Shown: piece by piece, positions 54,396-63,816 of the stretch
How the letters are laid out: every line of letters starts with the position of its first letter
Numbering within the stretch: the stretch's first letter is position 1
Source of the DNA: Rheinheimera sp. MM224
Lineage (GTDB): Bacteria; Pseudomonadota; Gammaproteobacteria; Enterobacterales; Alteromonadaceae
DNA length: 64,000 nt
Reading direction: 5' to 3'
Assembly (NCBI RefSeq): GCF_947090785.1
Contig: NZ_OX352320.1
Span: forward strand, 4,019,001-4,083,000
Translations under genes and position numbers: made by a program
The notes under the pieces: model-generated
Seen by the model: only the letters and a program-made list of their open reading frames with translations
The model's database searches: none
What the model was told of the DNA's origin: nothing

Positions 54396-55613
54396 CTAAC
54401 CACCCTTGTAGGCGTTTAGCATGTCCCACATAGGGGTAAAGATACCTAAGGCCAAAATCAATACCATACCTGATACCACACAAATCAGAATGGGCTCTAT
54501 CTTTGCCGTCAGTGCTTTTAAGTCGTATGCCACTTCTCTTTCATAAAAGGAGGCAACTTCCGTCAACATATCGTCAACCTGGCCTGTTTCTTCGCCCACA
54601 GCTAACATTTGGAGCACTAAAGGCGTAAATAATTCACTTTGTACTGCCACCCGCAGTAAGCTCTCACCGCGTTCTATATTTTTTCGCATCTCGCGGATTT
54701 TTTCCGCCATATAATCATTATCTACGGCTTCAGCCACCAGGGTTAAGGCTGAAGTTAAAGGCACACCAGCCCTTAGCATCATAGAAAAGCTACGGCAAAA
54801 ACGTCCCAGTGTCGCCCGGACAATAATAGAACCCATTAAAGGGGTTTTAAGCTTCCAGTAACTCCATTGATAGCGGCCTTTTTCTGTCTGTAAATACATC
54901 CTCAAAGCCCAGATACTGCCGATCAGCGCCGCCAGCATCAGTTTCCAGTGGTTAATAAATAAATTGGAACTAGCCAGCAAGACCCGGGTCGCCCAGGGCA
55001 GCTCTGTATTAAATTTAGCAAACATGGCTGCGAATTGCGGTATTACCAGCACATTCATCAGTACCATAGCCACTGCAATAGCAAAAAGTACAAAAGTTGG
55101 ATAACGGGTGGCTTGTTTAATTTGCTTTTTGGTTTCCATTTCCTGTTCAAAGTAGCTGGAAAGTTGCAAAAAGGATTCATCTAAACGACCGGTGTTTTCA
55201 CCGACATGGACAATAGACACCACCAAACGGCTGAATATCTTCGGGTGCTGTGCCATAGCCGCAGATAAAGTGCGGCCTTTTTCCAACTGTTCAGCTAAAT
55301 CCAACAACACCGTATTTAAAGCAGAGGAACTGGTGCTTTCCGCTAAACCGACAATAGCGCGGATAATAGGAATACCGGCTTTCATCAGCGAATACATCTG
55401 GCGAGAAAAAATAATTAGCTCGGTCATACTGACCCGTTGCCATGGCCAGACAATAGCTGCGCCGGATTGTTTTTCTTCCTGCAGCTGAATTTTTATTGGA
55501 ATTTGGCTACGTTGCAGCAGCATATCTGCTGCAGCGGTTTCACTACCTGCTTCGATACTACCGCTGATCGCTTGACCTTGCCGGTCTCTGGCTGTGTAGC
55601 TGAAGATTGCCAT
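54396..55613 (-). CDS. mshG: MSHA inner-membrane platform protein MshG (GspF/PilC family)
   Basis: This 405-residue polytopic protein has two GspF domains (about 70-190 and 275-395), the second with FCRSFSMMLRAGVPLTSAL and LVLQMLAVGEETGQVDDML. It has three transmembrane helices. It couples MshE to pilin assembly. Its ATG shares a base with the mshE stop (TAATG). Confidence 0.93.
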   Translation of the reverse strand: MAIFSYTARDRQGQAISGSIEAGSETAAADMLLQRSQIPIKIQLQEEKQSGAAIVWPWQRVSMTELIIFSRQMYSLMKAGIPIIRAIVGLAESTSSSALNTVLLDLAEQLEKGRTLSAAMAQHPKIFSRLVVSIVHVGENTGRLDESFLQLSSYFEQEMETKKQIKQATRYPTFVLFAIAVAMVLMNVLVIPQFAAMFAKFNTELPWATRVLLASSNLFINHWKLMLAALIGSIWALRMYLQTEKGRYQWSYWKLKTPLMGSIIVRATLGRFCRSFSMMLRAGVPLTSALTLVAEAVDNDYMAEKIREMRKNIERGESLLRVAVQSELFTPLVLQMLAVGEETGQVDDMLTEVASFYEREVAYDLKALTAKIEPILICVVSGMVLILALGIFTPMWDMLNAYKGG

Positions 55614-57358
55614 TAGATAAGATCCAGCTCTGCAGTAGTAATACTGACTGGCTCTTCTAATTCAAGATATTCCGATACTTTAATCACTTCTTCTATGCTG
55701 GTCAGCCCTTGCATCGCATAATCCAGCGCCATATCACCCAAAGGCCTAAAGCCCTCGTTGTTACGGGCAGCAATAGCAAAACCTTCGGCGTCACTGCGGC
55801 GCAAGGCGTCAGCCAGTTCACGGTTCATCACCAGTAATTCAAACACGCCAATACGACCCGAATAACCTGTATGGTTACAGTTCTGACAACCTTCACCACG
55901 CCAGAACTGCTGGCTTGGTGTTATGTGCTTGTGCTGTAACCAACTGATTTCAGAAGAGTCCGGCGTATAGGGTTTCTTACAATGCGGGCATAAACGTCGC
56001 ACCAGTCGCTGTGCCAGAATGGCCCGCAAGGCACTAGCCACTAAATATTCAGCGGCGCCCATATCAATTAAACGTAAGGTACTGCTGATTGCATCGTTGG
56101 TGTGCAAAGTCGACAACACCAGGTGACCTGTTAAAGCGCCACGTAAGCCAATTTCTGCGGTTTCCTGATCACGCATCTCACCGACCATGATGATGTCGGG
56201 ATCCTGACGTAAGCTGGTTCTTAATACGTTACTGAAGGTCAGGCCTATTTTGTGGTTTACCTGTACCTGATTAATCCGGGGTAAGCGGTATTCCACCGGA
56301 TCTTCCACCGTAATAATTTTATTGCCTTCTTTATTCAGCTCGCTGAGCATGCCGTACAAACTGGTGGTTTTACCCGAACCTGTAGGGCCAGTGACCAAAA
56401 TCATACCGTGAGGTGTTTTTAAGATACGGCGCAAACGTTTCAGCAGCGCATCCGGCATACCGGTTTGTTCCATCGTCAGCAAACCTGCTGATTGGTCTAA
56501 TAAACGCATTACCACCGACTCGCCATATTGCACAGGCATAGTCGACATCCGCACATCTATAGTGCGACCTTTAATTTTGATTTGAAAACGGCCATCCTGC
56601 GGCAAACGTTTTTCTGAAATATCCAGCTGCGCCATCAGCTTTAAACGCAGTACCAACGCCGGCACTATACTGACTTCTTTTAACACGTTTTCCTGCAATA
56701 CACCGTCGACCCGCTGGCGAATACGCAGCAGTTTTTCGTCCGGTTCGATATGAATATCCGAAGCCCGCACTTGCACCGCATCCTCAAAAATAGATTGCAG
56801 CAGCTTGACGATAGTGTTGTCGTTATCTGTTGGGTCGCTTAAGGCGCCAAAGTCCAGAATATCGGTTTCGGCGTATTCTTCTTTGAGCTGAGTGGCAAAA
56901 CTTTCAATCTGTTTAGTACGACGATATAAACGGTCAAAAGCGCTAATCAGTTGGCTTTCCCGTACTATCGCAATAGAGATATCTTTGGGTGCCAGCATAG
57001 GCGCTATCTGGTCCAGCACAGACAAATCGGCTGGATCGCTCATGCCCAACAAGACGGAGTTCCCTCTGTCTTCCAACACTAAAGCGCGGAAACGACGGGC
57101 ATGAACTTCTGGTAATAAGGCGACAGCTTTAGGGTCAATTTGCTGCTGACTAATATCCAGCAAATCCACTTTGAGCTGTTGCGATAAAAACTGCAGTAAC
57201 TGGTCTTCAGTCAAAAACTGCATATCAATCAGGCTACTACCCAGCTTGCGGCCAGTTTTCTGCTGCTGCGCTAAGGCTTGCTGCAATTGCTGCTCACTGA
57301 TGATGTTTTCATGCACCAACAGGTCGCCAAGTCGCATTTTTAGTCTGGGTTTTAACAT
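55613..57358 (-). CDS. mshE: MSHA pilus extension ATPase MshE with c-di-GMP-binding N-domain
   Basis: This 581-residue GspE/PilB-type ATPase powers pilus extension. The N-terminal MshEN domain has two tandem 24-residue motifs, the first starting RLGDLL at residue 8 and the second RKLGSSLIDMQF at about 36. This is the module known to bind c-di-GMP in Vibrio MshE. The motor has Walker A GPTGSGKTTSLYG (near 338), the Asp box DPDIIMVGEMRD and His box LVLSTLHTND. A four-Cys zinc site includes CPHCKKPY and GCQNC. It sits between mshN and mshG. Confidence 0.95.
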   Translation of the reverse strand: MLKPRLKMRLGDLLVHENIISEQQLQQALAQQQKTGRKLGSSLIDMQFLTEDQLLQFLSQQLKVDLLDISQQQIDPKAVALLPEVHARRFRALVLEDRGNSVLLGMSDPADLSVLDQIAPMLAPKDISIAIVRESQLISAFDRLYRRTKQIESFATQLKEEYAETDILDFGALSDPTDNDNTIVKLLQSIFEDAVQVRASDIHIEPDEKLLRIRQRVDGVLQENVLKEVSIVPALVLRLKLMAQLDISEKRLPQDGRFQIKIKGRTIDVRMSTMPVQYGESVVMRLLDQSAGLLTMEQTGMPDALLKRLRRILKTPHGMILVTGPTGSGKTTSLYGMLSELNKEGNKIITVEDPVEYRLPRINQVQVNHKIGLTFSNVLRTSLRQDPDIIMVGEMRDQETAEIGLRGALTGHLVLSTLHTNDAISSTLRLIDMGAAEYLVASALRAILAQRLVRRLCPHCKKPYTPDSSEISWLQHKHITPSQQFWRGEGCQNCNHTGYSGRIGVFELLVMNRELADALRRSDAEGFAIAARNNEGFRPLGDMALDYAMQGLTSIEEVIKVSEYLELEEPVSITTAELDLI

Positions 57359-57362
57359 AAAA

Positions 57363-58598
57363 TCACTCTAACGCTGCTATGCGTTTTTTTACATAGTCCA
57401 GGCTCTCTGCTGATAAGCCAAAGCCGTTTACTGCCACCTGACGATAAGCACGCAATGCCTGCTCTGTTTGAGACATCGCATCGTAACTTAATGCCATACC
57501 GAGCCACCAACGCGCCTGTTCAGGCTGCTGACGAGCCAATTGCTGAAACACTTGTACAGCTTGTGCATGCTGACTGGTTTTTTGCAGCGCTGCAGCTTTT
57601 AACGCATAAAAGTCAGTGTAGTTAAAGATGTCCGGCTCGTATTGTAAGTAGCTCAGCGCTTTGCTCCAGTCTTGCTGTTTCAGCGCTAAAGCGGCCAGCG
57701 CCATAGATAACTTTGGATCCTGCACACCGGCGGCACTTGCCTGTTCCAGAATTTGCACAGCACCTGCGTCATTCCGCTGAATTTGAGCCAGACGCGCCAA
57801 CTCTAAATAAGCCTCACTGCGGGAGGGTTCAAGCTGACGAACCTGTTGCCAGTAACTTACAGCCTGAGTTAACTTGCCGATAGATTCAGCCTTTTGCGCT
57901 TTGTTCTTTAGTAAGTCTTTTTGTTGTTCCGGACTGAGTTGTACTTTTTCAATAGCCAGAGAACGGGGTTTATCTGCAACTTGCGGTGTATCGTTCCAGT
58001 CAGGTTCAATAGCAGTTTCAGACTCGGCGGCAAAGTCTCCGCTTTGGTCAAATTCGTTCACCTGCACTTCGTCTGTCGCTGTTGTATCGGCCAACGAAGT
58101 TTCATTGCTAGCAGCAACAGGTTCAGGTTCAGCCACAACAACCTCAACGACACGCTCTTCAGCTACAGGCTGGTTTACAAAAGGCTGTAATTCAGGTTCT
58201 GCTACTATGACTGGTTCTGCTACTGGCTTCTTAGCCAGCTGAGCTGCAGCTTCTGGTGATACACGGGTAGCCACCACATCCTGCAGGCTGACGGGTTCTG
58301 CCGGGACATTAGTGACGGCAGCCAGATTTTGAGCCTGCGGCACCAGCTCTGCGACAGCAGCGAGCGGATGCACCTGACCTTTTTGTACTTCAGCTGCTGT
58401 AGTGGCTTGTTCGGTTTTAATGGAGAACCGCTCCATATACCAGGCCTGACCACACCAGCCCGCTAATAAAGCCAGAGGCACAGCTCCCCACAACAACAGA
58501 TGTGACTTACGTTGTGGTTTAAAGCTGGCAAAACCTCTGTGCTGTTGTTGCTGTTGCTGCTTGTCTAAATCACGCAACATCTTATTGATCACGCTCAT
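57363..58598 (-). CDS. mshN: MSHA biogenesis protein MshN (TPR)
   Basis: This 411-residue protein has a short cytoplasmic N-terminus (SVINKMLRDLDKQQQ), a single transmembrane helix (about 31-47), and a Val/Glu/Ala-rich periplasmic linker with many EPV-type repeats. The C-terminal tetratricopeptide region (about 220-405: LTQAVSYWQQVRQLEPSRSEAYLELARLAQ) completes the MshN layout. The ATG overlaps the mshM stop (ATGA), and an upstream GTG at 58604 is less likely. It probably assists the secretin or platform assembly. Confidence 0.9.
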   Translation of the reverse strand: MSVINKMLRDLDKQQQQQQHRGFASFKPQRKSHLLLWGAVPLALLAGWCGQAWYMERFSIKTEQATTAAEVQKGQVHPLAAVAELVPQAQNLAAVTNVPAEPVSLQDVVATRVSPEAAAQLAKKPVAEPVIVAEPELQPFVNQPVAEERVVEVVVAEPEPVAASNETSLADTTATDEVQVNEFDQSGDFAAESETAIEPDWNDTPQVADKPRSLAIEKVQLSPEQQKDLLKNKAQKAESIGKLTQAVSYWQQVRQLEPSRSEAYLELARLAQIQRNDAGAVQILEQASAAGVQDPKLSMALAALALKQQDWSKALSYLQYEPDIFNYTDFYALKAAALQKTSQHAQAVQVFQQLARQQPEQARWWLGMALSYDAMSQTEQALRAYRQVAVNGFGLSAESLDYVKKRIAALE

Positions 58599-59506
58599 AA
58601 CCACAGCCCCCGGAAATGCCAGGCAGCGGCGGCGGCAACCAACAGCACTGAAATCAGCGCACCAAGCAAAATGGGGTTTAGAGCTGACATCTGAATTTGT
58701 ACGTCTTCAGTATCTTTTGCGGCATAACGTAAATGTTTGGTATCCACCTGCAGCTTATTTTCGCCAAAGGCCAACATCAGGCCTTTATGACTTAACACAT
58801 TCACTAAACGTGGGATCCCTCTGCTGTATTTCCAGATTGCCTTTAATGCACCAGGTGAAAATAATGGTTGTCGAACACCAGCAATATCAATGCGGGTGCT
58901 GATATAGGCCTGCACTTCATAAAAAGACATGCCACGTAATAAATAGGAAAAACTAACACGCTGGCGCAACTGGCGAAACTTGTAACTGGCTAAGCGTTTA
59001 TCCAGCTCAGGCTGGCCAAATAGCACCACCTGCAACAGTTTACGTTGCTCAGTTTCCAGATTCGTCAGTAAGCGTAAAGCTTCTAAGGTGTCGTCTGGCA
59101 AGGCCTGAGCTTCATCGATAATCAGTACGACTCTTTTGCCTTCAGCGGCCAACGCAACCAAACGATGCTGTAACAACTGCACCAACTGTTGATTATCTAC
59201 AGTATCTGCGTGCTTTAACCCCAACTCAGTAGCAAAGGCCCAGCGCAATTCCAGCGGAGATAAGTAAGGATCAGGGATATAAGCAATAACCCAATCCTCT
59301 GGCGCGTCATTCATCAGCTTACGGCACAGCATGGTTTTACCTGTGCCCACTTCGCCAGTGACTTTGATAAAACCTTCGCCTACATTCAGAGCTGTGTTCA
59401 GCACCTCTAAGGCTTCATGATGCTGAGGTAAATCGACATAAAACGCCGTGTTTGGAGTCAAACTGAAAGGGGTTTGCTGTAAACCAAAGTGGCGTAAATA
59501 CAACAT
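58595..59506 (-). CDS. mshM: MSHA ATPase MshM (ExeA-like AAA protein)
   Basis: This 303-residue AAA ATPase begins MLYLRHFGLQQTPFSLTPN, the conserved ExeA/MshM opening. Walker A is GEVGTGKTMLCRKL and Walker B is VVLIIDEAQAL. A C-terminal transmembrane helix (PILLGALISVLLVAAAAAW) leaves a very short tail, whereas ExeA has a long periplasmic peptidoglycan-binding end. It probably aids insertion of the MshL secretin through peptidoglycan. The start at 59506 lies just after the mshL stop; the frame is open to 59527. Confidence 0.92.
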   Translation of the reverse strand: MLYLRHFGLQQTPFSLTPNTAFYVDLPQHHEALEVLNTALNVGEGFIKVTGEVGTGKTMLCRKLMNDAPEDWVIAYIPDPYLSPLELRWAFATELGLKHADTVDNQQLVQLLQHRLVALAAEGKRVVLIIDEAQALPDDTLEALRLLTNLETEQRKLLQVVLFGQPELDKRLASYKFRQLRQRVSFSYLLRGMSFYEVQAYISTRIDIAGVRQPLFSPGALKAIWKYSRGIPRLVNVLSHKGLMLAFGENKLQVDTKHLRYAAKDTEDVQIQMSALNPILLGALISVLLVAAAAAWHFRGLWL

Positions 59507-59508
59507 AA

Positions 59509-61203
59509 TCAGTTCTTCGGATACCATTGATCAATCAAATCGGCAGACTGCTTCAGCTGTTGTTGCATAGCACCGCCGGACGATACCGTAGGCTTAATCA
59601 GAATAATCAGTTCTTTTTTCCGCTCTACTTTACTGATATTAGTAAACAACTTACCAAATAAAGGCACAGAACCAAGCACCGGTACTTTAGATTCGCTGTC
59701 ACTGATTGTGGACTGCATTAAGCCACCTATCACCACAATTTCACCGTTACGGGCTTTGATAATAGTATCGGATTCACGAATATTGGTCTGAGCCGAAGGC
59801 AAGGTAAAAGCGCTGGTGCCACCTAAATTGATCGACTTGCTCAGCTCTGTGGTCTCAGATACAGAAGGATGCACGTGTAAAATCACGTCACCATCTACGT
59901 TAATCTGTGGAGTCACATCCAAAGCAATACCAGAGAAAAAGGGTTCCAGTTCAGGAATGGGTACATCTCTGGTGATACCTGTGCCAGTGCCTGTCGTGTC
60001 GGTCAGGTTAGAACTACTGCTGACACCAGTGACATAATATTCATCGGAGCCCACTTTAATCACAGCTTTTTGATTATTGATAGCAGTAACACGAGGGCTG
60101 GATAATACTTGCGCATTACCCTGAGTTTCCAGCAGGTTAATGACGCCACTAAAGTCATCCCCTTCAAAGCCTATACTGCCTAAACCGCCAATCTGAGCAG
60201 TAATATTATTGCCCAAAGTAAAGCTGTTATTGCTGAAGTTGATATCGGTAGAACCTATAGTGCCTGCAATTTGACTCCAGTTAATACCTTGCTGGTAATC
60301 ATCATTTAAGGTCACTTCAATGATTTTGACTTCCAGTATCACCTGGCGCTGCAAACTTTCTTCGGTCTGACCTAAATAGGCTCGCACTGCTTCGATTTCC
60401 GCAGGCAACCCCCGAACAGTGACTAAACCTGCCTGCGGACTTACCACTACAGCTCTGTCCGGGCCCGAGCCCATCACACCTGTAATAGCTTCTTTTAAAT
60501 CTTTCCAGAAATCGGTTTCGCTGGAGCTTTGCACCGAGCTGCCATTGCCTTGCCCACCCTGGCCGTTCTGACCATTCTGGCTGTTACCGTTTTGATTATT
60601 GCTGTTCTGGTTGTTGTTATTCTGGTTACCATTTTGGTTGTTGGAATTGCCGTTACTGTTGCCATTCTGGGACGAAGAAATACCACCAGCTGTTACAGAA
60701 ATAGAAGAACTGCCTGAACGTTGCATCAACAAATAGTTCACTGGAATAGTTTCAGTGCGTAAACCACCGGGCATCACTTTGTAAATAGAACCTACTTGCT
60801 GGATATGGTAACCATACAACTGTTCAACAACGGAAAATGCTTCGTTTAAGGTCACTTGTTTTAAATCAAGCGTGATCTGACCCGATACGGCTGGATGAAT
60901 AGCCACACTGTAATCTGTATCTGCCACTAAAGAAGTAAAGAAATCAGCAACATCTACATTCGCAGCAGCCACATTAAAACGAGGTTGCATCGACTGGCCT
61001 TGTTGCATAGGCGTGGCCAGTGCTAACAAATCCTGAGTCACACTGTCAGGTACGACAGGAGCTGCTGGTTTAGGTTGTTTTTGCGATTCAGCCAAAGCGG
61101 CTTGCGCCTGCTGTGGCACTTTAGTGTCCTGCAAGCCCTGGCAAGCAGCTAAACTCAGGCTGATGAAAGCTAATGTAAAATAGTTTTTCTTAAAATAATT
61201 CAT
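59509..61203 (-). CDS. mshL: MSHA secretin MshL
   Basis: This 564-residue outer-membrane channel has a lipobox (LAAC, Cys near 20), a secretin N-domain (about 75-150: ITLDLKQVTLNEAFSVVEQLYGY) and a second N-domain (VVVSPQAGLVTVRGLPAEIEAVRAYL). The C-terminal secretin domain has VLSSPRVTAINNQKAVIKVG and RNGEIVVIGGLM. Between the N-domains lies an Asn/Gln/Gly-rich tract of about 45 residues (about 177-222, bases 60535-60674). The start overlaps the mshK stop. Confidence 0.93.
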   Translation of the reverse strand: MNYFKKNYFTLAFISLSLAACQGLQDTKVPQQAQAALAESQKQPKPAAPVVPDSVTQDLLALATPMQQGQSMQPRFNVAAANVDVADFFTSLVADTDYSVAIHPAVSGQITLDLKQVTLNEAFSVVEQLYGYHIQQVGSIYKVMPGGLRTETIPVNYLLMQRSGSSSISVTAGGISSSQNGNSNGNSNNQNGNQNNNNQNSNNQNGNSQNGQNGQGGQGNGSSVQSSSETDFWKDLKEAITGVMGSGPDRAVVVSPQAGLVTVRGLPAEIEAVRAYLGQTEESLQRQVILEVKIIEVTLNDDYQQGINWSQIAGTIGSTDINFSNNSFTLGNNITAQIGGLGSIGFEGDDFSGVINLLETQGNAQVLSSPRVTAINNQKAVIKVGSDEYYVTGVSSSSNLTDTTGTGTGITRDVPIPELEPFFSGIALDVTPQINVDGDVILHVHPSVSETTELSKSINLGGTSAFTLPSAQTNIRESDTIIKARNGEIVVIGGLMQSTISDSESKVPVLGSVPLFGKLFTNISKVERKKELIILIKPTVSSGGAMQQQLKQSADLIDQWYPKN

Positions 61204-61529
61204 TGAGTTTTCATCGCTTTAAACAGACTTAAGGTTAAACGTTCATTCGCTTGCTGCAGCACCACTTGTGAGCGGTTAATGCTCAGCACTGTATAGCCAT
61301 CAATGTCATCACCTTGTTTCACTGACTGACCATTGATTAACGCCATATGTTGTCCCTGCACATTTTTGATCAGACCCAGCTTAAATTTAGCACTCAGGTC
61401 CACTGCTTCGGGATCTGCAGCCACATTTACAGGTACAGCCATTGCCATATCAGGTTTTGTTGGATCTGAAGCAGCAAGCACAGCAGCGCTCAGAACCAAA
61501 CACAGGCTACAACTTAATATAACTTTCAT
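61200..61529 (-). CDS. mshK: MSHA biogenesis protein MshK
   Basis: This 109-residue exported protein has a signal peptide (ILSCSLCLVLSAAVLA) and a small PilP/GspC-like HR domain (LGLIKNVQGQHMALINGQSVKQGDDIDGYTVLSINRSQVVL). It probably docks the inner-membrane complex to MshL. The ATG at 61529 is preferred over a GTG at 61535; it lies inside the end of mshJ (23-base overlap). Confidence 0.88.
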   Translation of the reverse strand: MKVILSCSLCLVLSAAVLAASDPTKPDMAMAVPVNVAADPEAVDLSAKFKLGLIKNVQGQHMALINGQSVKQGDDIDGYTVLSINRSQVVLQQANERLTLSLFKAMKTQ

Positions 61530-62157
61530 TGTCACTCACAGTCAGTAAATGCAAAGTCAGCTCTGCATCAGGGTATTCAGTTACTTTATAGTCGATACTT
61601 TGCCAGCCCAGTGACCAGGACAAGGTATCAAGACGTTCCAGTACAGCCGCTAATGCAAAATAATTACCCGTTAACACCACCACTGTAGAGTGTTGATAAA
61701 TAACGGCTTTATTATCAGTGCCTTGTTCAGAAAAAGTTAAAGGCACAGGCGGATTGGCGATCACTGATTTCATTTTTACATTATTGCTACTTTTTAGCAC
61801 GTCTTGTAGTACAGACGCCATGCGCTCTGAACCAATAAAGTAGCTGGTCAGTTTAGAAATCTGTTGCTGTAGCTCTTGCTCCTTATGCTGCAAGCTCTCC
61901 AATTCAACTTTGTAATTGGCGTCAATATCAACCCCGGCTTGTTGCTGTAAGGCGGTTAGCGTATTGCTTTGCTGCTGCATCGTCATAGTAGCACTGGTGA
62001 TTTGTTGATCTACTTTACGCAACTCTTCAAAAGCCGGCACTAAAAGCTGCAACATAAAAAGCCACAAAGACAACAACAGAGCGCCTATAAAAGCTGTGTA
62101 CTTTTCCCGTTCTTTTAAAGCGCTGAAGCGCTCTGACATCTGCTGCCATGCACTCAT
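61507..62157 (-). CDS. mshJ: MSHA biogenesis protein MshJ (PilO-like)
   Basis: This 216-residue bitopic protein has a transmembrane helix at about 23-41, a periplasmic coiled-coil (KVELESLQHKEQELQQQISKLTSYF) and a ferredoxin-like C-terminal domain. This is the PilO/GspM layout. It overlaps the preceding PilN-like gene by four bases. Confidence 0.88.
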   Translation of the reverse strand: MSAWQQMSERFSALKEREKYTAFIGALLLSLWLFMLQLLVPAFEELRKVDQQITSATMTMQQQSNTLTALQQQAGVDIDANYKVELESLQHKEQELQQQISKLTSYFIGSERMASVLQDVLKSSNNVKMKSVIANPPVPLTFSEQGTDNKAVIYQHSTVVVLTGNYFALAAVLERLDTLSWSLGWQSIDYKVTEYPDAELTLHLLTVSDNESYIKL

Positions 62158-62768
62158 GGTTGCGCCTCCGACGTAGTAGCGCCAGCTGCAGAAGAGGTCA
62201 CTTTGAAGGCTAAAGCTTCAGTATTTTCCACTTGTTTGATTTCAAACTGAGAAAAGGTATGACCTTTAAAAAACGCTGTGCCGCTTAGCTGGTTCAACCA
62301 TCTCGGTAATAACTCTGGCTCTGTAACATAACCACTAAACTGGCTGGAGCTGGCATTTAAGCTAAAACCACTCAACCAAAAACCCTGAGGGTCAATGCTG
62401 GCGAGATATTTAAATACAGGGGAATACTTTACTGAGGTTTTTAATTGTTCACCCTGCACAAATTGCAGTAGTTTTTGTTTTTGCGCGATGATCTGGTTCA
62501 GATCCGTACGCTGCTTTACCAAAGCAGGTGATGGCTGACGACTACCTAAAGTGGCCTGCAATTGGGTTAATTGTTGTTCCTGGGCTTTTACCTGCTGCTG
62601 CAATACCGCTAATTCAGCTTGTTTCGCTTGCGTTTGCATGTTCATAACCAGACCAGCAACCAGCAAGACAACACAAAGCCCAAGGGTACTGCTGACCAGT
62701 AACTTTAAACTGATTTTCTCTTTAACAGGCTGCAACGCCTGTACATAAAGGTTAACCCGAAGCTTCAA
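62154..62768 (-). CDS. MSHA PilN-like assembly protein
   Basis: This 204-residue protein opens with VNLYVQALQPVKEKIS, the PilN-type N-terminus that binds the PilM-like partner. It then has a transmembrane helix (about 25-43), a coiled-coil (LAVLQQQVKAQEQQLTQLQATLG) and a small periplasmic domain. In MSHA loci this gene is usually unnamed or called mshI2. It overlaps mshI by 17 bases. Confidence 0.85.
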   Translation of the reverse strand: MKLRVNLYVQALQPVKEKISLKLLVSSTLGLCVVLLVAGLVMNMQTQAKQAELAVLQQQVKAQEQQLTQLQATLGSRQPSPALVKQRTDLNQIIAQKQKLLQFVQGEQLKTSVKYSPVFKYLASIDPQGFWLSGFSLNASSSQFSGYVTEPELLPRWLNQLSGTAFFKGHTFSQFEIKQVENTEALAFKVTSSAAGATTSEAQP

Positions 62769-63714
62769 GGTTCACCTCCCGCTGCGCGCACAATGGCTCT
62801 ATAGCACCAGCCAAGGCTAACCAATACAGGCTAAATTGCTCTGCTGACATTTGCACGCCTGCATCTTTGGCTGAGATAGCAAATACCTGAGAAAATCCAT
62901 TTTGAATAAACAATTGCACTACACCAGTCTGATTCGAATTTGATAACAGCAGTGCAATTTCTTTGACTGGAGCTTGTTTCAGCTGGCCTTCGAAATAATC
63001 AATGGAACGCTGTAATTCCAGCAATAAATTATCAAACACACCTTGCTGCATTTCATCCAGACTGTATTGATCCAGTCGATTAAAACCACGCAGACGACGG
63101 GAGAAGCATAAATTGCCTTGCTGCAATATCTGCACAGCTAAATCCTGGCCACTCTGATGGGAGACCAACATTAACGCCTGATTTTTAGCGGGTAATAAGT
63201 TTCGTGCTAACCATTCTTCCGGCTGAATTCCCACCAACTGCAGCTTATTCTGTACAAATAAAGCCACAATGTCGGCCAACCAGCTTTTGGAACTGACGAC
63301 CACATTCACTTTTACACCCTGTAATTGGTTTTGCAAAGGCAGATCCAGATAATCCAGCACCATGTCATCATCAGGCAAGGTCACTAAATCTTTGATAGTC
63401 CAGGGTAATGCTAATGAGATTTCATCGTCAGGTACTGCTGGTTTATCAATCAGCAACACCATATAACGTTCTGGCGGGATCACTAAAGTACACTGACAAT
63501 CAGGAGGTAACTTTGCTGCTACGGTTTTAAAAGCAGCAGACAATTGCGCAGCAGAACCAAACTGCTCTACAAACATTTGCTCAACCCGCTGCTCTGTCGC
63601 AGATTGCTGAGTCACTACAACAACCTTTAAACTATTGGCAGACAGATGAATGCCGGCAAACATATGACCGTTTTTTTTAGTTAATTTTAATTGCGCCAAT
63701 AGCTTTGTTAACAT
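62752..63714 (-). CDS. mshI: MSHA biogenesis protein MshI (PilM-like)
   Basis: This 320-residue cytoplasmic protein is of the actin-like PilM/MshI type (GIHLSANSLKVVVVTQQ at the start, LLELQRSIDYFEGQLKQAPVKEIALLLSN toward the end). It is the first gene of the msh run on this strand. The promoter must lie within the roughly 100 bp shared with the divergent gene at 63817. It probably bridges the PilN-like protein to the cytoplasmic motor side. Confidence 0.87.
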   Translation of the reverse strand: MLTKLLAQLKLTKKNGHMFAGIHLSANSLKVVVVTQQSATEQRVEQMFVEQFGSAAQLSAAFKTVAAKLPPDCQCTLVIPPERYMVLLIDKPAVPDDEISLALPWTIKDLVTLPDDDMVLDYLDLPLQNQLQGVKVNVVVSSKSWLADIVALFVQNKLQLVGIQPEEWLARNLLPAKNQALMLVSHQSGQDLAVQILQQGNLCFSRRLRGFNRLDQYSLDEMQQGVFDNLLLELQRSIDYFEGQLKQAPVKEIALLLSNSNQTGVVQLFIQNGFSQVFAISAKDAGVQMSAEQFSLYWLALAGAIEPLCAQREVNLEASG

Positions 63715-63816
63715 AAGGGCAAATACTACCTACTGTTCTTTCTTCATTCTTATGCTGCTAAATTAGCACAGAACGATAAAAATGATAAAAAATTTGTTCC
63801 AAATAGACGGCAAACA

